In this document: positions 1-9,228 of the stretch, one piece after another
Layout of the letters: every line of letters starts with the position of its first letter
Numbering within the stretch: the stretch's first letter is position 1
Origin: Cepaea nemoralis
Lineage: Eukaryota; Mollusca; Gastropoda; Stylommatophora; Helicidae
Direction: 5' to 3'
Assembly (NCBI GenBank): GCA_014155875.1
Contig: JACEFZ010024497.1
Location: 1,568,501 to 1,632,500, forward strand
DNA: 64,000 bases
Notes under the pieces: generated by a model
What the model saw: the letters and a program-made list of their open reading frames with translations, nothing else
Told to the model about the DNA's origin: nothing
The model's database searches: none
Translations under genes and position numbers: made by a program

Positions 1-8
1 TGAAAGCC

Positions 9-2599
9 ATGAACAATGAAGGACCTAGAAACAAACAAATAACAATTAAACAAGGAAATGCCTTGCTTACAGGAAAAAAGGCTGCAAATGCACTAATGGA
101 ACACTATGCCAGTGCAAACCACATTGATATTACAGCCGAACAGAAGAAAGCAATCAAAGATAAACAGATACATCATACATATACAGAGACAGCAGCAGAA
201 TATATGATGGCAAATCTAACAATGGAAGAAATGGAACAGGCAATGAATACCCTAAAAAAGAAGACATCACCAGGAAAGGATGGAATCACAAATGAAATGC
301 TAATAGGACTAGGCACTAAGGCAAAAAAGAAACTACTAGCAGTCCTAAATTACAGCTGGAAGAGGGGAATAGTCCCACAGGCATGGAAGGAAGCTATACT
401 AATACCAGTCCCAAAGAAAGGAAAAGACCTGGAAGAACCAAATGGCTATCGACCTATCAGTCTTCTTAGCTGTGTAGGAAAATTAATGGAACGCATTATC
501 AATGGCAGGCTAACATGGCATCTGGAAGAAAACCAACTCTTAACACCTCACCAAGCAGGATTCAGAAAGTACAGATCTACTGAAGATCAAATAACCTATA
601 TAGCTCAGGAAATAGAGGATGCCTTCCAAGAGAAAAAGCACACACTAGCAGTCTGGATAGATTTAGAAAAAGCATTTGATAAAGTATGGAAGGAAGGACT
701 GAAAGTAAAACTGCAAAAGATGCATGTTTGCGGGAAAATGTACAAATGGATCAGCCACTACCTTGAGAACAGAACTGCCAGGACAAAAGGACAAACCAGC
801 AAAATGATGCTGTTGGAGCAAGGTGTCCCCCAAGGAGGAGTTCTTTCACCAACATTATTCCTAGCATATATAAACGACATCACGGAAAATTTTCCAGCCA
901 GAGTACACACATCATCCTTTGCAGATGACCTAGCCATATGGACATCTGAAGAATATATTAGTACAGCTAACAGCAGAATACAGCAAGCCCTATTAGCGCT
1001 AGAGGACTGGTCAAAATCATGGCTAGTGAAGATAAGTGAGGAGAAAACAACATGCACAGTGTTCTCCCTCTCAACTAAAACTCAGCAACCTAAGCTGGTA
1101 TTGAATGGAAAAATATTGCGCCATGAAGAAAATCCAAACTATCTAGGAGTCACCTTTGATCGTCGCCTGACATGGAAGACACAGGTTGAGAAAAATCGAA
1201 CAAGAGCAAGGCAAAGAATGGCAATCATGAAAAAGCTTGCTGATACAACATGGGGAGCAGATGAGAAAGTTCTCAAGAAGTTATATACTGGACGGGTGAG
1301 GCCAGTACTGGAATATGGCATTGCAGCTTGGGCAACAGCAGCTAAGTCAAACTTTAACAAAATAAGTAGAGTCCAAAACCAAGGAATGCGAATCATAACT
1401 GGAAGCCTGAAGACAACACCTATTAATGAATTAGAAAAGATCACTTGTTTACAACCAATGCAGGATAGAAGAGATAGCAGAGCCCAGCAACAAGCAGAAA
1501 AATTTAGAAGATTGACAGACCACCCTATGTACAACAGATTTAATGGTTTTGGAAAGGGAAGACTGAAGCGTAGCAACTTTGTAGAAACTGCAAAACGAAG
1601 GATTAGGTCAGATCCTATTCTTAACATATCAACAGTCAAGCCCATACACAATGCACACAAGTTCCCAGCTTGGAGACAGCAGCAACTGCCTGAGATGATA
1701 GAAAACATTCCTGGTATTGAGAAAAAGAACACTCAGCATGAAACCGAAAGAAGAGAAATAACCCTAAACTACATAAAAGAACATTACCCAAGCAGGAATT
1801 GGACCCATGCATATACAGATGGATCAGCCACAAATTCAATAGAGAATGGAGGAGGAGGAATTCTCCTAACTTTAAAAAATGGAGCGAAAAAAAACACATT
1901 CAATGGCAACTGGAAAATTTTCAAGTAACTTCAAAGCGGAGGTAGAGGCTCTGAAAACTGCAGCAGAAATGCTCCTGATGGAGGAAAATAAAGAGAAGCA
2001 AATAGCTATCTTCACAGATGCAAAGTCAGCTGTCTCAATACTGAAGAGCAATAACAGCACAGAACTAACTGACCTAAGAGCAGCACTCCATGGTCTATGC
2101 CAGAAATCCAAAAAAGTTGTAATACAGTGGATCCCATCACATTGCAGTATACCTGGAAACGAAGAGGCTGACAGACTGGCAAAAGAGGGCGGACGACTAC
2201 CACAGCATGACATAGACATAACCTATAATGAGGCAAAGAGGTTGATAAAAAGCACTTATAGAAACCAAATGGGAATCAGAGCATCCAGGCCATCAGAAGG
2301 ATGATGCATATTACAAACTCGACCGAAGAGAACAAGTAGCAATCTTCAGACTCCGCACAGGACATAACAGGCTGAAATACCACTTGTTCAATAAACTAAA
2401 GATAGGAGATACCGATGAATGTAATTGTAGAACTGGAAAAATGACAGCAAAACATTTGCTGCAGGATTGCCCAACGTATGCAGAACAGAGAAAGATATTT
2501 TGGCCCACACCTGCTTCATTTGAGGACAAGCTCTATGGAGATATCAACAAGCTAAAGTTGACCGCAGATTACTTTAACTATATACAGGTTGACATTTAA
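9..2599 (+). pseudogene. LINE family A ORF2: reverse transcriptase / RNase H, frameshifted
   Basis: The polyprotein copies element RNA into DNA at the insertion site. RT blocks in the first 639 codons: YRPISLLSCVGKLMERI (147-163), HQAGFRKYRSTEDQ (181-194), the first catalytic Asp in WIDLEKAFDKVW (216-227), GVPQGGVLSPTLF (272-284) and the catalytic FADD (304-307). RNase H follows, with YTDGSA near residue 605, then DAKSAVSIL and WIPSHCSIPGNEEADRLA in the next frame. The C-terminal piece (2384-2599) has a C-x-C...H...C cluster. The frame is broken in an A-run at about 1886-1894, and again near 2265, where this copy reads gaaacc and the other two copies read gaacc. It is open at the left edge, so the start lies outside. 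It is a dead copy, or carries two indel errors. Confidence 0.9.
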
Positions 2600-2609
2600 A
2601 GGTGCATGA

Positions 2610-2885
2610 AGACCCAGAGGCATGAAATGGAATATTGCTTGGATAGCAAATCCATTACGTGGAAAGTCCAAATCAAAAGCCCATTGTGTGGGCTTCATAA
2701 AAGGTGGAAAAGTGTCCTAGTGGCACGAAATGGAATATTGCTTGGATAGCAAATCCATTACGTGGAAAGTCTGAATCAAAAGCCCACTGTGTGGGCTTCA
2801 TAAAAGGTGGAAAAGTGTCCTAGTGGCACGAAATGGAATATTGCTTGGCTAGTAAATCCATTACATGGAAAGTCCGAATCGAAAG
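2610..2885 (+). repeat. Tandem ~100-bp repeats in LINE A 3' UTR (about 3 units)
   Basis: Units start at gaaatggaatattgcttgg, contain atccattacgtggaaagtc and end at aaaggtggaaaagtgtcc. The same array occurs with about 5-6 units at 18700-19190 and about 2 units at 39295-39475, always just after the LINE stop codon. Confidence 0.85.
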
Positions 2886-3354
2886 CTCACTGTGTGGATG
2901 TCATCTGCAGACTGCATACTTCTGGTTTCCGGAAGAACAGCCTATGGTGAACGGAAGGCCCAATATACGGAAGTGAGGCTAAGCAGCCATGTGCAGGATG
3001 TGACGATTCCTTGGGTGAGCCCAGTACCAGAGCGCTATGTGTCGGCTCTGCAAGTATGGAAGCCTCCTTGGATGGCGGGGAATGCCCATGGTCTGCCCCT
3101 GCCTTCCCTTGAGGGCTGACCAGGATCTTTGGCTGTTCTATATGGACCAGCTGGGATGGGGGATAACACCACAACAGTGAGAGTCAAACGTCCTAAGAAA
3201 CCCCCGGGAAGGTTAACCCGGTCAACAAATGCCCGCAGAAGTCGGATGTGTCGGCCTAACGGCGCAAAAACGCAGCTCTGCTGTAAACAGGCACAACGCA
3301 ATCACATCCGAAAAAAAACTCCGGATGAACGAAGAAGAAGAAGAAGAAGACTCG

Positions 3355-3745
3355 TTTAATGACCCATTGTTTCATCATGCTGTGTCTGGCGGCTTCCAAT
3401 ACTATGTCGTGAAGCTGTATGAAGTTTATGGTGGCTTTCTCCTCTTGTGTTATCGTCTGGATAAGTGCTGTGGTTTTTGGGTTTTTATTGATGGAGACCA
3501 CTACTCCATCAGGTATCTTGCGCAGCTGGTTGATGCTGTGTCTTCCCAGCTCGTTTTCCAACAGACTGATTATCTTGTCTGTTGGTAGCGTCGACAGTTT
3601 AGCTTCACTCACGCTTGTCTCTTTGAGCAGTATTCTGCCGGTGAAGTCCTCAGATGTTGCTATTGTTTCCTCCTGTGTAGAGGTCACTGGTAGATTGGGC
3701 TGCTTGGAGCTGGTTGGAACTTCTCGGCTGCTGCTGGCTTGAGTT
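3355..3745 (-). pseudogene. Unidentified ORF fragment, copy 1
   Basis: An open - strand frame of about 130 codons ends abruptly at the GAA tail of the upstream LINE, so its C-terminal side was cut off. The frame is hydrophilic; landmarks are TSEDFTGRILLKETSVSEAK, LLENELGRHSINQLRKIPDG and INKNPKTTALIQTITQEEKA. There is no ATG at its beginning and no family that I recognise. A gag-like ORF1 of a retrotransposon or an exon fragment are both possible. Copy 2 at 4249-4640 keeps the same frame. Confidence 0.5.
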
Positions 3746-4248
3746 GTGGTTTCTTCTTTTTTTTTTGGGGGGGGGGCATATCCACCTATTTATAGGACAT
3801 TGCAGTTAACTCCACCATTTTTCTAATCGTTATCTGTGTATAAACAACCCATCTAGCCATTCATCCATCTGCCTAACTACACATATGTCTGCTTATGCTT
3901 ATCGTGTCTGCTTACCAGAGCGCTATGTATCGGCTCTGCAAGTATGGAAGCCTCCTTGGATGGCGGGGAATGCCCATGGTCTGCCCCTGCCTTCCCTTGA
4001 GGGCTGACCAGGATCTTTGGCTGTTCTATATGGACCAGCTGGGATGGGGGATAACACCACAACAGTGAGAGTCAAACGTCCTAAGAAACCCCCGGGAAGG
4101 TTAACCCGGTCAACAAATGCCCGCAGAAGTCGGATGTGTCGGCCTAACGGCGCAAAAACGCAGCTCTGCTGTAAACAGGCACAACGCAATCACATCCGAA
4201 AAAAAACTCCGGATGAACGAAGAAGAAGAAGAAGAAGAAGACTCGTTT

Positions 4249-4640
4249 AATGACCCATCGTTTCATCATGCTGTGTCTGGCGGCTTCCAATACTATGTCG
4301 TGGTGAAGCTGTATGAAGTTTATGGTGGCTTTCTCCTCTTGTGTTATCGTCTGGATAAGTGCTGTGGTTTTGGGGTTTTTATTGATGGAGACCACTACTC
4401 CATCAGGTATCTTGCGCAGCTGGTTGATGCTGTGTCTTCCCAGCTCGTTTTCCAACAGACTGATTATCTTGTCTGTTGGTAGCGCCGACAGTTTAGCTTC
4501 ACTCACGCTTGTCTCTTTGAGCAGTATTCTGCCGGTGAAGTCCTCAGATGTTGCTATTGTTTCCTCCTGTGTAGAGGTCACTGGTAGATTGGGCTGCTTG
4601 GAGCTGGTTGGAACTTCTCGGCTGCTGCTGGCTTGAGTTG
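4249..4640 (-). pseudogene. Unidentified ORF fragment, copy 2
   Basis: This is the duplicate of the fragment at 3355-3745. It has a one-codon in-frame insertion (LHHDIV against LHDIV), a Thr/Ala change (ALPTDK against TLPTDK) and a Gln/Arg change, and it stays open throughout. No function is recognised. Confidence 0.5.
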
Positions 4641-5098
4641 TGGTTTCTTTTCTTTTTTGGGGGGGGGGGGAGGGGGGGGCATATCCACCTATTTATAGGA
4701 CATTGCAGTTAACTCCACCATTTTTCTAATCGTTATCTGTGTATAAACAACCCATCTAGCCATTCATCCATCTGCCTAACTACACATATGTCTGCTTATG
4801 CTTATCGTGTCTGCTTATGCTTATCGTGTCTGCTTATATTGTCTATTTATGTATCGTTTTACTTTTATACATGCATCTATCCATCCAGCCGATTGGTAAG
4901 GTTTTTGGTAAAGGATAACTTTCACCGGACGCTGATAGCCACTTAAGTGCCCCAGTTTCTTTTATTTTTAATTCGAACTAGTGATTTTTAACAGACACAA
5001 CATATCTTGCGAGTTTGTTTTTTCTTTTTTTTTTCTTCCTCTTCTCCGAAAAGTCAAAGCGTACCAGAGATGGGATGAGTGGATAAAAAAAATTGGGA

Positions 5099-5347
5099 TG
5101 CTCCAGGAACTTGGTCTCTCTTGTCCCATCTAATGTATTGAGGGATCACTCGGTCCTCCGATGTTACTATGACGACTGTGGAGCGGATGTTGTTTTTTCC
5201 GATGATCCTCTCGGCACTGGTGATCTTGAGTTTCTTGTTCTCCCTTGTCAGCATCGAACTCACAACCTCCGCATGACTCTCCCATGACCAGCATGGGGAA
5301 GGTACTGTCTATAAGTACGGCGCGCTAACCGATTGTGCCACTGGAGC
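5099..5347 (-). pseudogene. tRNA-Ile(UAU) pseudogene with ~140-bp insertion
   Basis: The copy has the same 5' half, intron and anticodon arm as the copies at 6211, 8794 and 13820. About 140 bp of foreign sequence separates the acceptor 3' strand (tgctccagg, 5099-5107) from the T loop (tcgaactcac near 5250). The T stem cannot form, so this copy is dead. Confidence 0.85.
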
Positions 5348-5387
5348 TCCACGACCAGCAGGTCCTCCGTGACGATTTCATTCATTT

Positions 5388-5528
5388 CTTCTTCTTCTTC
5401 GTTCATCCGGAGTTTTTTTTCGGATGTGATTGCGTTGTGCCTGTTTACAGCAGAGCTGCGTTCTTGCGCCGTTAGGCCGACACATCCGACTTCTGCGGGC
5501 ATTTGTTGACCGGGTTAACCTTCCCGGG
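5388..5528 (-). mobile_element. GAA-tailed SINE-like element (SINE-1)
   Basis: The element reads CCCGGGAAGGTTAACCCGG to (GAA)n on the - strand. It is flanked by an 8-bp duplication attcattt (5380-5387 and 5529-5536). The paralogous segment near 8930-8950 shows the uninterrupted target attcatttgaattactg. Confidence 0.85.
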
Positions 5529-5767
5529 ATTCATTTGATTACTGAAAACATGAACAGTTTGTGCTGAGACAGATAGTTGTTAATATTTTGAAACGTTTGT
5601 TCAAATATTACACTTAACCCTAGCTTCATTAGAATAATTTGATTCCGTGGTATAATTAGCGTCTTACTCGTGTTTGTAGGTAGTCAATGTTCATCCAGCA
5701 GGTCCTTGCGGCCAAAACACTAACACAGCGAACAGAACACTACTACACTACTCACTAGGTAGGTTGT

Positions 5768-5800
5768 TTGTTTGTTTTTTTTTTTTTTTTTTTTTTTTTT
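5768..5800 (+). repeat. Poly-T run
   Basis: About 27 T follow tttgtttg and abut ggcatatcc, the tail of SINE-3. It is probably the A-tail of a - strand SINE fragment inside segmental unit 2. Confidence 0.7.
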
Positions 5801-6210
5801 GGCATATCCACAGCATTGCAGTTAACTCCAGCATTTTCTAATCGTTATCTATGTATAAACAACCCATCTAGCCATTCATCCATCTATCTACCTACATATC
5901 TGACTGTCTTTCTTGTCTGCTTATCTTGTCTATTTATTTATGTATCGTTTTACTTTTATACATTCATCTATCCATCCAGCCGATTGGTAAGGTTTTTGGT
6001 AAAGGATAACCTTCACCGGACGCTGATGATGATATATTGATAACCACTTAAGTGCCCCAGTTTCTTTGCTTTCTAATTTGGACTAGTGATTTTTAACAGA
6101 CACAACATATCTTGCGAGTTTATGTTTTTTTTTTTTTTTTCTATTCCTCTTCTGTCTTTGCTCTTCTCCGAAAAGACAAGGCGTGGGATGAGTCGAAAAA
6201 AAAATTGAGA

Positions 6211-6319
6211 TGCTCCAGGTGAGGATCGAACTCACAACCTCCGCATGACTCTCCCATGACCAGCATGGGGAAGGTACTGTCTATAAGTACGGCGCGCTAA
6301 CCGATTGTGCCACTGGAGC
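6211..6319 (-). tRNA. tRNA-Ile(UAU), intron-containing
   Basis: Read on the - strand it folds as a tRNA: acceptor GCTCCAG/CTGGAGC with discriminator A, D arm GCAC-AATCGGTTA-GCGC (one A-C mismatch), anticodon stem CCGTA/TGCGG, loop CTTATAA after removal of a 35-nt intron, anticodon TAT, and T arm GTGAG-TTCGATC-CTCAC. The intron sits after position 37 and holds a CCCATG...CATGGG type hairpin, as is usual for eukaryotic tRNA-Ile(UAU). A T-run terminator lies just 3' (the A-run at 6196-6204 on the + strand). It decodes AUA codons. One mismatch in the D stem leaves some doubt about function. Confidence 0.9.
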
Positions 6320-6429
6320 TTCACGGTCAACAAGCCCCTCGTGACAATGTCATTGATTTGTATTACTGACAACATGAACAGCTTGCGCTGTGACAGACAT
6401 TTGTTATCCTACGATGGGTGACGTAGTGA

Positions 6430-6940
6430 TATGCTAGTGTGATGTTGCTTGTCCATCAAGAATGATAATGACCATTCATTTTATCCAGTGGGGTTGAAGG
6501 TATGGAGCCGTGGGTTCTAAGATGGCTGATAAGGCCTATTTTGGCTCGAAATGTTCTTCTTCTTCTTCGTTCATCCGGAGTTTTTTTTCGGACGTGATTG
6601 CGTTGTGCCTGTTTACAGCAGAGCTGCGTTCTTGCGCCGTTAGGCCGACACATCCGACTTCTGCGGGCATTTGTTGACCGGGTTAACCTTCCCGGGGGCT
6701 CGAAATGTTCTTTGACAATGTGGGCAAAGAATGCTTGACGTTTCTGGAGGAGGATTTCCTGCAGTGGTTTTTCTGTCCTGCCTTTTCTTCACAGCTCTTG
6801 CAGTCCTGGTTGCCTCACATATGACTGCACCCTTGCGTAATTATGCACGCCACGAATTTCGGTCTCTGGCTGCAGCCTCCCAGGTGTCATGATGAATTCC
6901 AAAAGCATTCAGTGAGATTTTCAGAGTGTTGGAAGCAACA
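6430..6940 (-). pseudogene. 3' end of a zinc-finger LINE, with SINE-1 inserted
   Basis: This matches the C-terminus and 3' UTR of the LINE at 22535-23115: the end of the RT ORF, a C2H2 finger and a tail at tgtccatcaagaatgat. The reading frame is cut by SINE-1 at about 6559-6696. Confidence 0.75.
6559..6696 (-). mobile_element. SINE-1 copy inside LINE 3' end
   Basis: The GAA tail is on the left and CCCGGG on the right. It is flanked by ggctcgaaatgttctt (6543-6558 and 6697-6712). The duplication is 11-16 bp, because its end merges with the ttc tail. The paralogue at 22638-22655 shows the empty site, tggctcgaaatgttctttga. Confidence 0.9.
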
Positions 6941-7300
6941 GAGATGTGCTTCCTGAGACGAATGTTGTGAATTCCTTGGACTTCCGGGAAAACTAACGAC
7001 GATTGCCTGAAAAGGGCTAATGAAACTTGAACATTATATACCACAATAAGAAAGAGACAAACAGCTTTCTTTTGTCATGTGGTGAGAAGAGGGGCATTGG
7101 AGAACATCGTGACGTCTGGAAAGATCAAAGGGAAGAGAGGCAGATGCCGACCAAGAGAAATGATGCTGGATCAACTGAGACGGTGGCATAGAGGAATATC
7201 ATCAGCAGAGTTGATCCAGAACACTAAAAAGACCGAGATATGTGGAGAGGCATTAATTCCTACGTCAGCTAGCAAGACATTGATGATGATGATGACATTA
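6940..7300 (+). pseudogene. 3' end of another LINE (RT C-terminus)
   Basis: Decayed coding sequence resembles the usual LINE C-terminus: a block like RRMLRIPWTS, then NIVTSGKIKGKRGRCRP and MMLDQLRRWH, ending in a GAT-rich tail near 7280. A - strand relative lies at 14600-14900. It abuts the oppositely oriented LINE on its left. Confidence 0.7.
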
Positions 7301-7539
7301 GCATAATTTGATTAAATGTTATAATTAGTGTTTTACTCGTTTTGTTAGTGCATAGTCAATGTTAATTGAGTAGGTCCGTTATAGAACGTCGCCCTCCGTG
7401 TCAAGACCGGCGAGGAAGATTCTCGCACAGTCAGTGTTGTTGTTCATGTCGTGCAATGAATGAATCCACAGAAAACCAGAAGTGAACGGTCAGCTTGACT
7501 AGAACAAGACCACAAGTAACAACATGGACGTTGCTGTCA

Positions 7540-8155
7540 AAACAGCGAACCCCTAAGCTAGCCTTGCAATATTTACATCTGGAACAAAACAGCGAACCCC
7601 TAAGCTTAGCCTTGCAATATTTACATCTGGAACAAAACAGCGAACCCCTAAGCTAGCCTTGCAATATTTACATCTGGAACAAAACAGCGAACCCCTAAGC
7701 TTAGCCTTGCAATATTTACATCTGGAACAAAACAGCGAACCCCTAAGCTTAGCCTTGCAATATTTACATCTGGAACAAAACAGCGAACCCCTAAGCTTAG
7801 CCTTGCAATATTTACATCTGGAACAAAACAGCGAACCCCTAAGCTTAGCCTTGCAATATTTACATCTGGAACAAAACAGCGAACCCCTAAGCTAGCCTTG
7901 CAATATTTACACCTGGAACAAAACAGCGAACCCCTAAGCTTAGCCTTGCAATATTTACATCTGGAATAAAACAGCGACCCCTAAGCTTAGCCTTGCAATA
8001 TTTACATCTGGAACAAAACAGCGACCCCCAAGCTAGCCTTGCAATATTTACATCTGGAACAAAACAGCGACCCCTAAGCTAGCCTTGCAATATTTACATC
8101 TGGAACAAAACAGCGACCCCTAAGCTAGCCTTGCAATATTTACATCTGGAACAAC
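7540..8155 (+). repeat. 47-48-bp minisatellite, about 13 copies
   Basis: The unit runs from gctagccttgcaatattt through acatctggaacaaaacagcg to aacccctaa. Two variants alternate, ctagcc and cttagcc, and the last units lose an A in cgacccc. The open frame through it is a by-product of the repeat. Confidence 0.95.
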
Positions 8156-8635
8156 AGAAACAGCAACCGGCTCAAACCACCATTTCTGCTCCCACATGGG
8201 CACCAAGTAGTTGTGTACATTTATTTTGTGTTTTTTTGTTTTTCGTTTTTTTTTAATTATTAATCTATTTGTGTTTTCCTGTCCTTGACAAAGATTCTTA
8301 GAATCGAAACGTCGGCCGTCCTTTGTGTCCTAATGTACTTATTTGTTAATGTTTTATTTTATTATTTCATTTTATATATTTATTGATTGCTTCTGATTTT
8401 GGATAAGTCACTGACTTTGTTTTCACCTTTGTACGATAGATTTCCTTGTAAGGTATGTGCATTGTGTCTGTGTTTAGTATGCCTATTCTTTTCGCAGGAG
8501 CTAAATATACCTATTTGTTTCCAATCAATATTTGCATCGCTGTCTGTGTATAAACCCTACAGCCATTCATCCACTTGCCTACCTACATCTTGTCTGCCTA
8601 TATATTTATCCTGTCCATCCGTCCAGTGTGTTTTT

Positions 8636-8668
<33 letters not shown>

Positions 8669-8793
8669 GAAACTTTCAACGGTTTCAACCAGCCTTTGTG
8701 GTGTTGGTTATAATTGTAGTGGCATAGTGCGGTATAAAGTTGTCCTATTCTTTTGCACGGGTTCAATTTGAGATTTTAAAAAAAAAAATGGGA
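8156..8793. other. Stretch without gene; part of segmental unit 3
   Basis: From 8520 it resembles the tRNA-bearing segmental units. Homopolymers lie at 8631-8666 (T then G). A hammerhead-like core at 8284-8313 is treated under findings. No coding sequence is supported. Confidence 0.6.
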
Positions 8794-8902
8794 TGCTCCA
8801 GGTGAGGATCGAACTCACAACCTCCGCATAACTCTCCCATGACCATCATGGGGAAGGTACTGTCTATAAGTACGGCGCGCTAACCGATTGTGCCACTGGA
8901 GC
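8794..8902 (-). tRNA. tRNA-Ile(UAU), intron-containing
   Basis: It is near-identical to the 6211 copy over 109 bp. Acceptor, anticodon (TAT) and T arm are intact. It has the same 35-nt intron with two substitutions, and an A-run just left (8778-8788) gives a Pol III T-terminator. It shares the A-C mismatch in the D stem. Confidence 0.9.
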
Positions 8903-9228
8903 TCCACGGTCAACAAGGGCTGTGTGACGATTTCATTCATTTGAATTACTGAGAATATTAACTGCTTGCGCTGTTAGAATAATCTAAATAAAAGCTTTCA
9001 TATTATATTCAATTTAAATCGCCATTTTATTAAATGCTCTCTTTACATAGTCCATTCAGTGTGTCGTTGGAGATCATGTATGTCCACAACTTTCTGACTC
9101 GTGTACTGACGGTAATTTCAGATATGATTTTCAATACATTACATTGGATTGGCACCTTTCCGTCTTGACAGACGATAGTTTGGTACATTGTGCTTCAAAA
9201 AGGCTTAATAACTGTCATATGGCAATAA

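Larger units (their letters stand above)
1..3352 (+). mobile_element. RNase H-bearing LINE (family A), copy 1, 5' end outside window
   Basis: A non-LTR retrotransposon runs in from the left edge: reverse transcriptase, RNase H and a C-terminal cysteine/histidine motif (to 2599), then a 3' UTR with about 100-bp tandem repeats (2610-2885), a unique UTR part, and a 3' terminal block of about 146 bp (about 3203-3350) ending in a GAA microsatellite. RT followed by RNase H is typical of the I superfamily (I, R1, LOA, Tad1 groups); the exact clade is not resolved. Two more copies lie at 17461-19636 and 38818-39808. The endonuclease part is outside the window. Confidence 0.9.
3027..4810 (+). repeat. 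Tandem direct duplication, two ~890-bp units
   Basis: Unit 1 (about 3027-3914) and unit 2 (about 3915-4810) are nearly identical. Both run from the LINE A 3' UTR (ccagagcgctatgt) through the GAA-tailed block and an ORF fragment to tctgcttatgcttatcgtg. The join is at tctgctta/ccagagcg near 3914. Differences are a few substitutions, one 3-bp indel and G-run lengths. This is either a recent unequal exchange or an assembly duplication. Confidence 0.85.
4680..5760. repeat. Segmental repeat unit carrying a tRNA-Ile copy (unit 1)
   Basis: Landmarks in order are catatccacctatttatagg, cagccgattggtaaggtttt, ttttaacagacacaacatat, the tRNA, gattactgaaaacatg and ataattagcgtcttactcg. The same order recurs at 5800-6440 plus 7297-7380 (unit 2, split by LINE insertions) and, more diverged, at 8520-9000 (unit 3). 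Confidence 0.7.

Noticed and set aside
758..2236. Several - strand ORFs up to 197 codons
   Set aside because: They are antisense to the LINE A RT/RNase H frame and lack any motif.
3129..3359. 76-codon ORF (and its twin at 4017-4250)
   Set aside because: It lies in the LINE 3' UTR and GAA tail; it is kept open only by duplication and the GAA repeat.
7659..7895. 78-codon ORF with YLHLEQNSEPLSLALQ repeats
   Set aside because: It is a 48-bp minisatellite read in frame.
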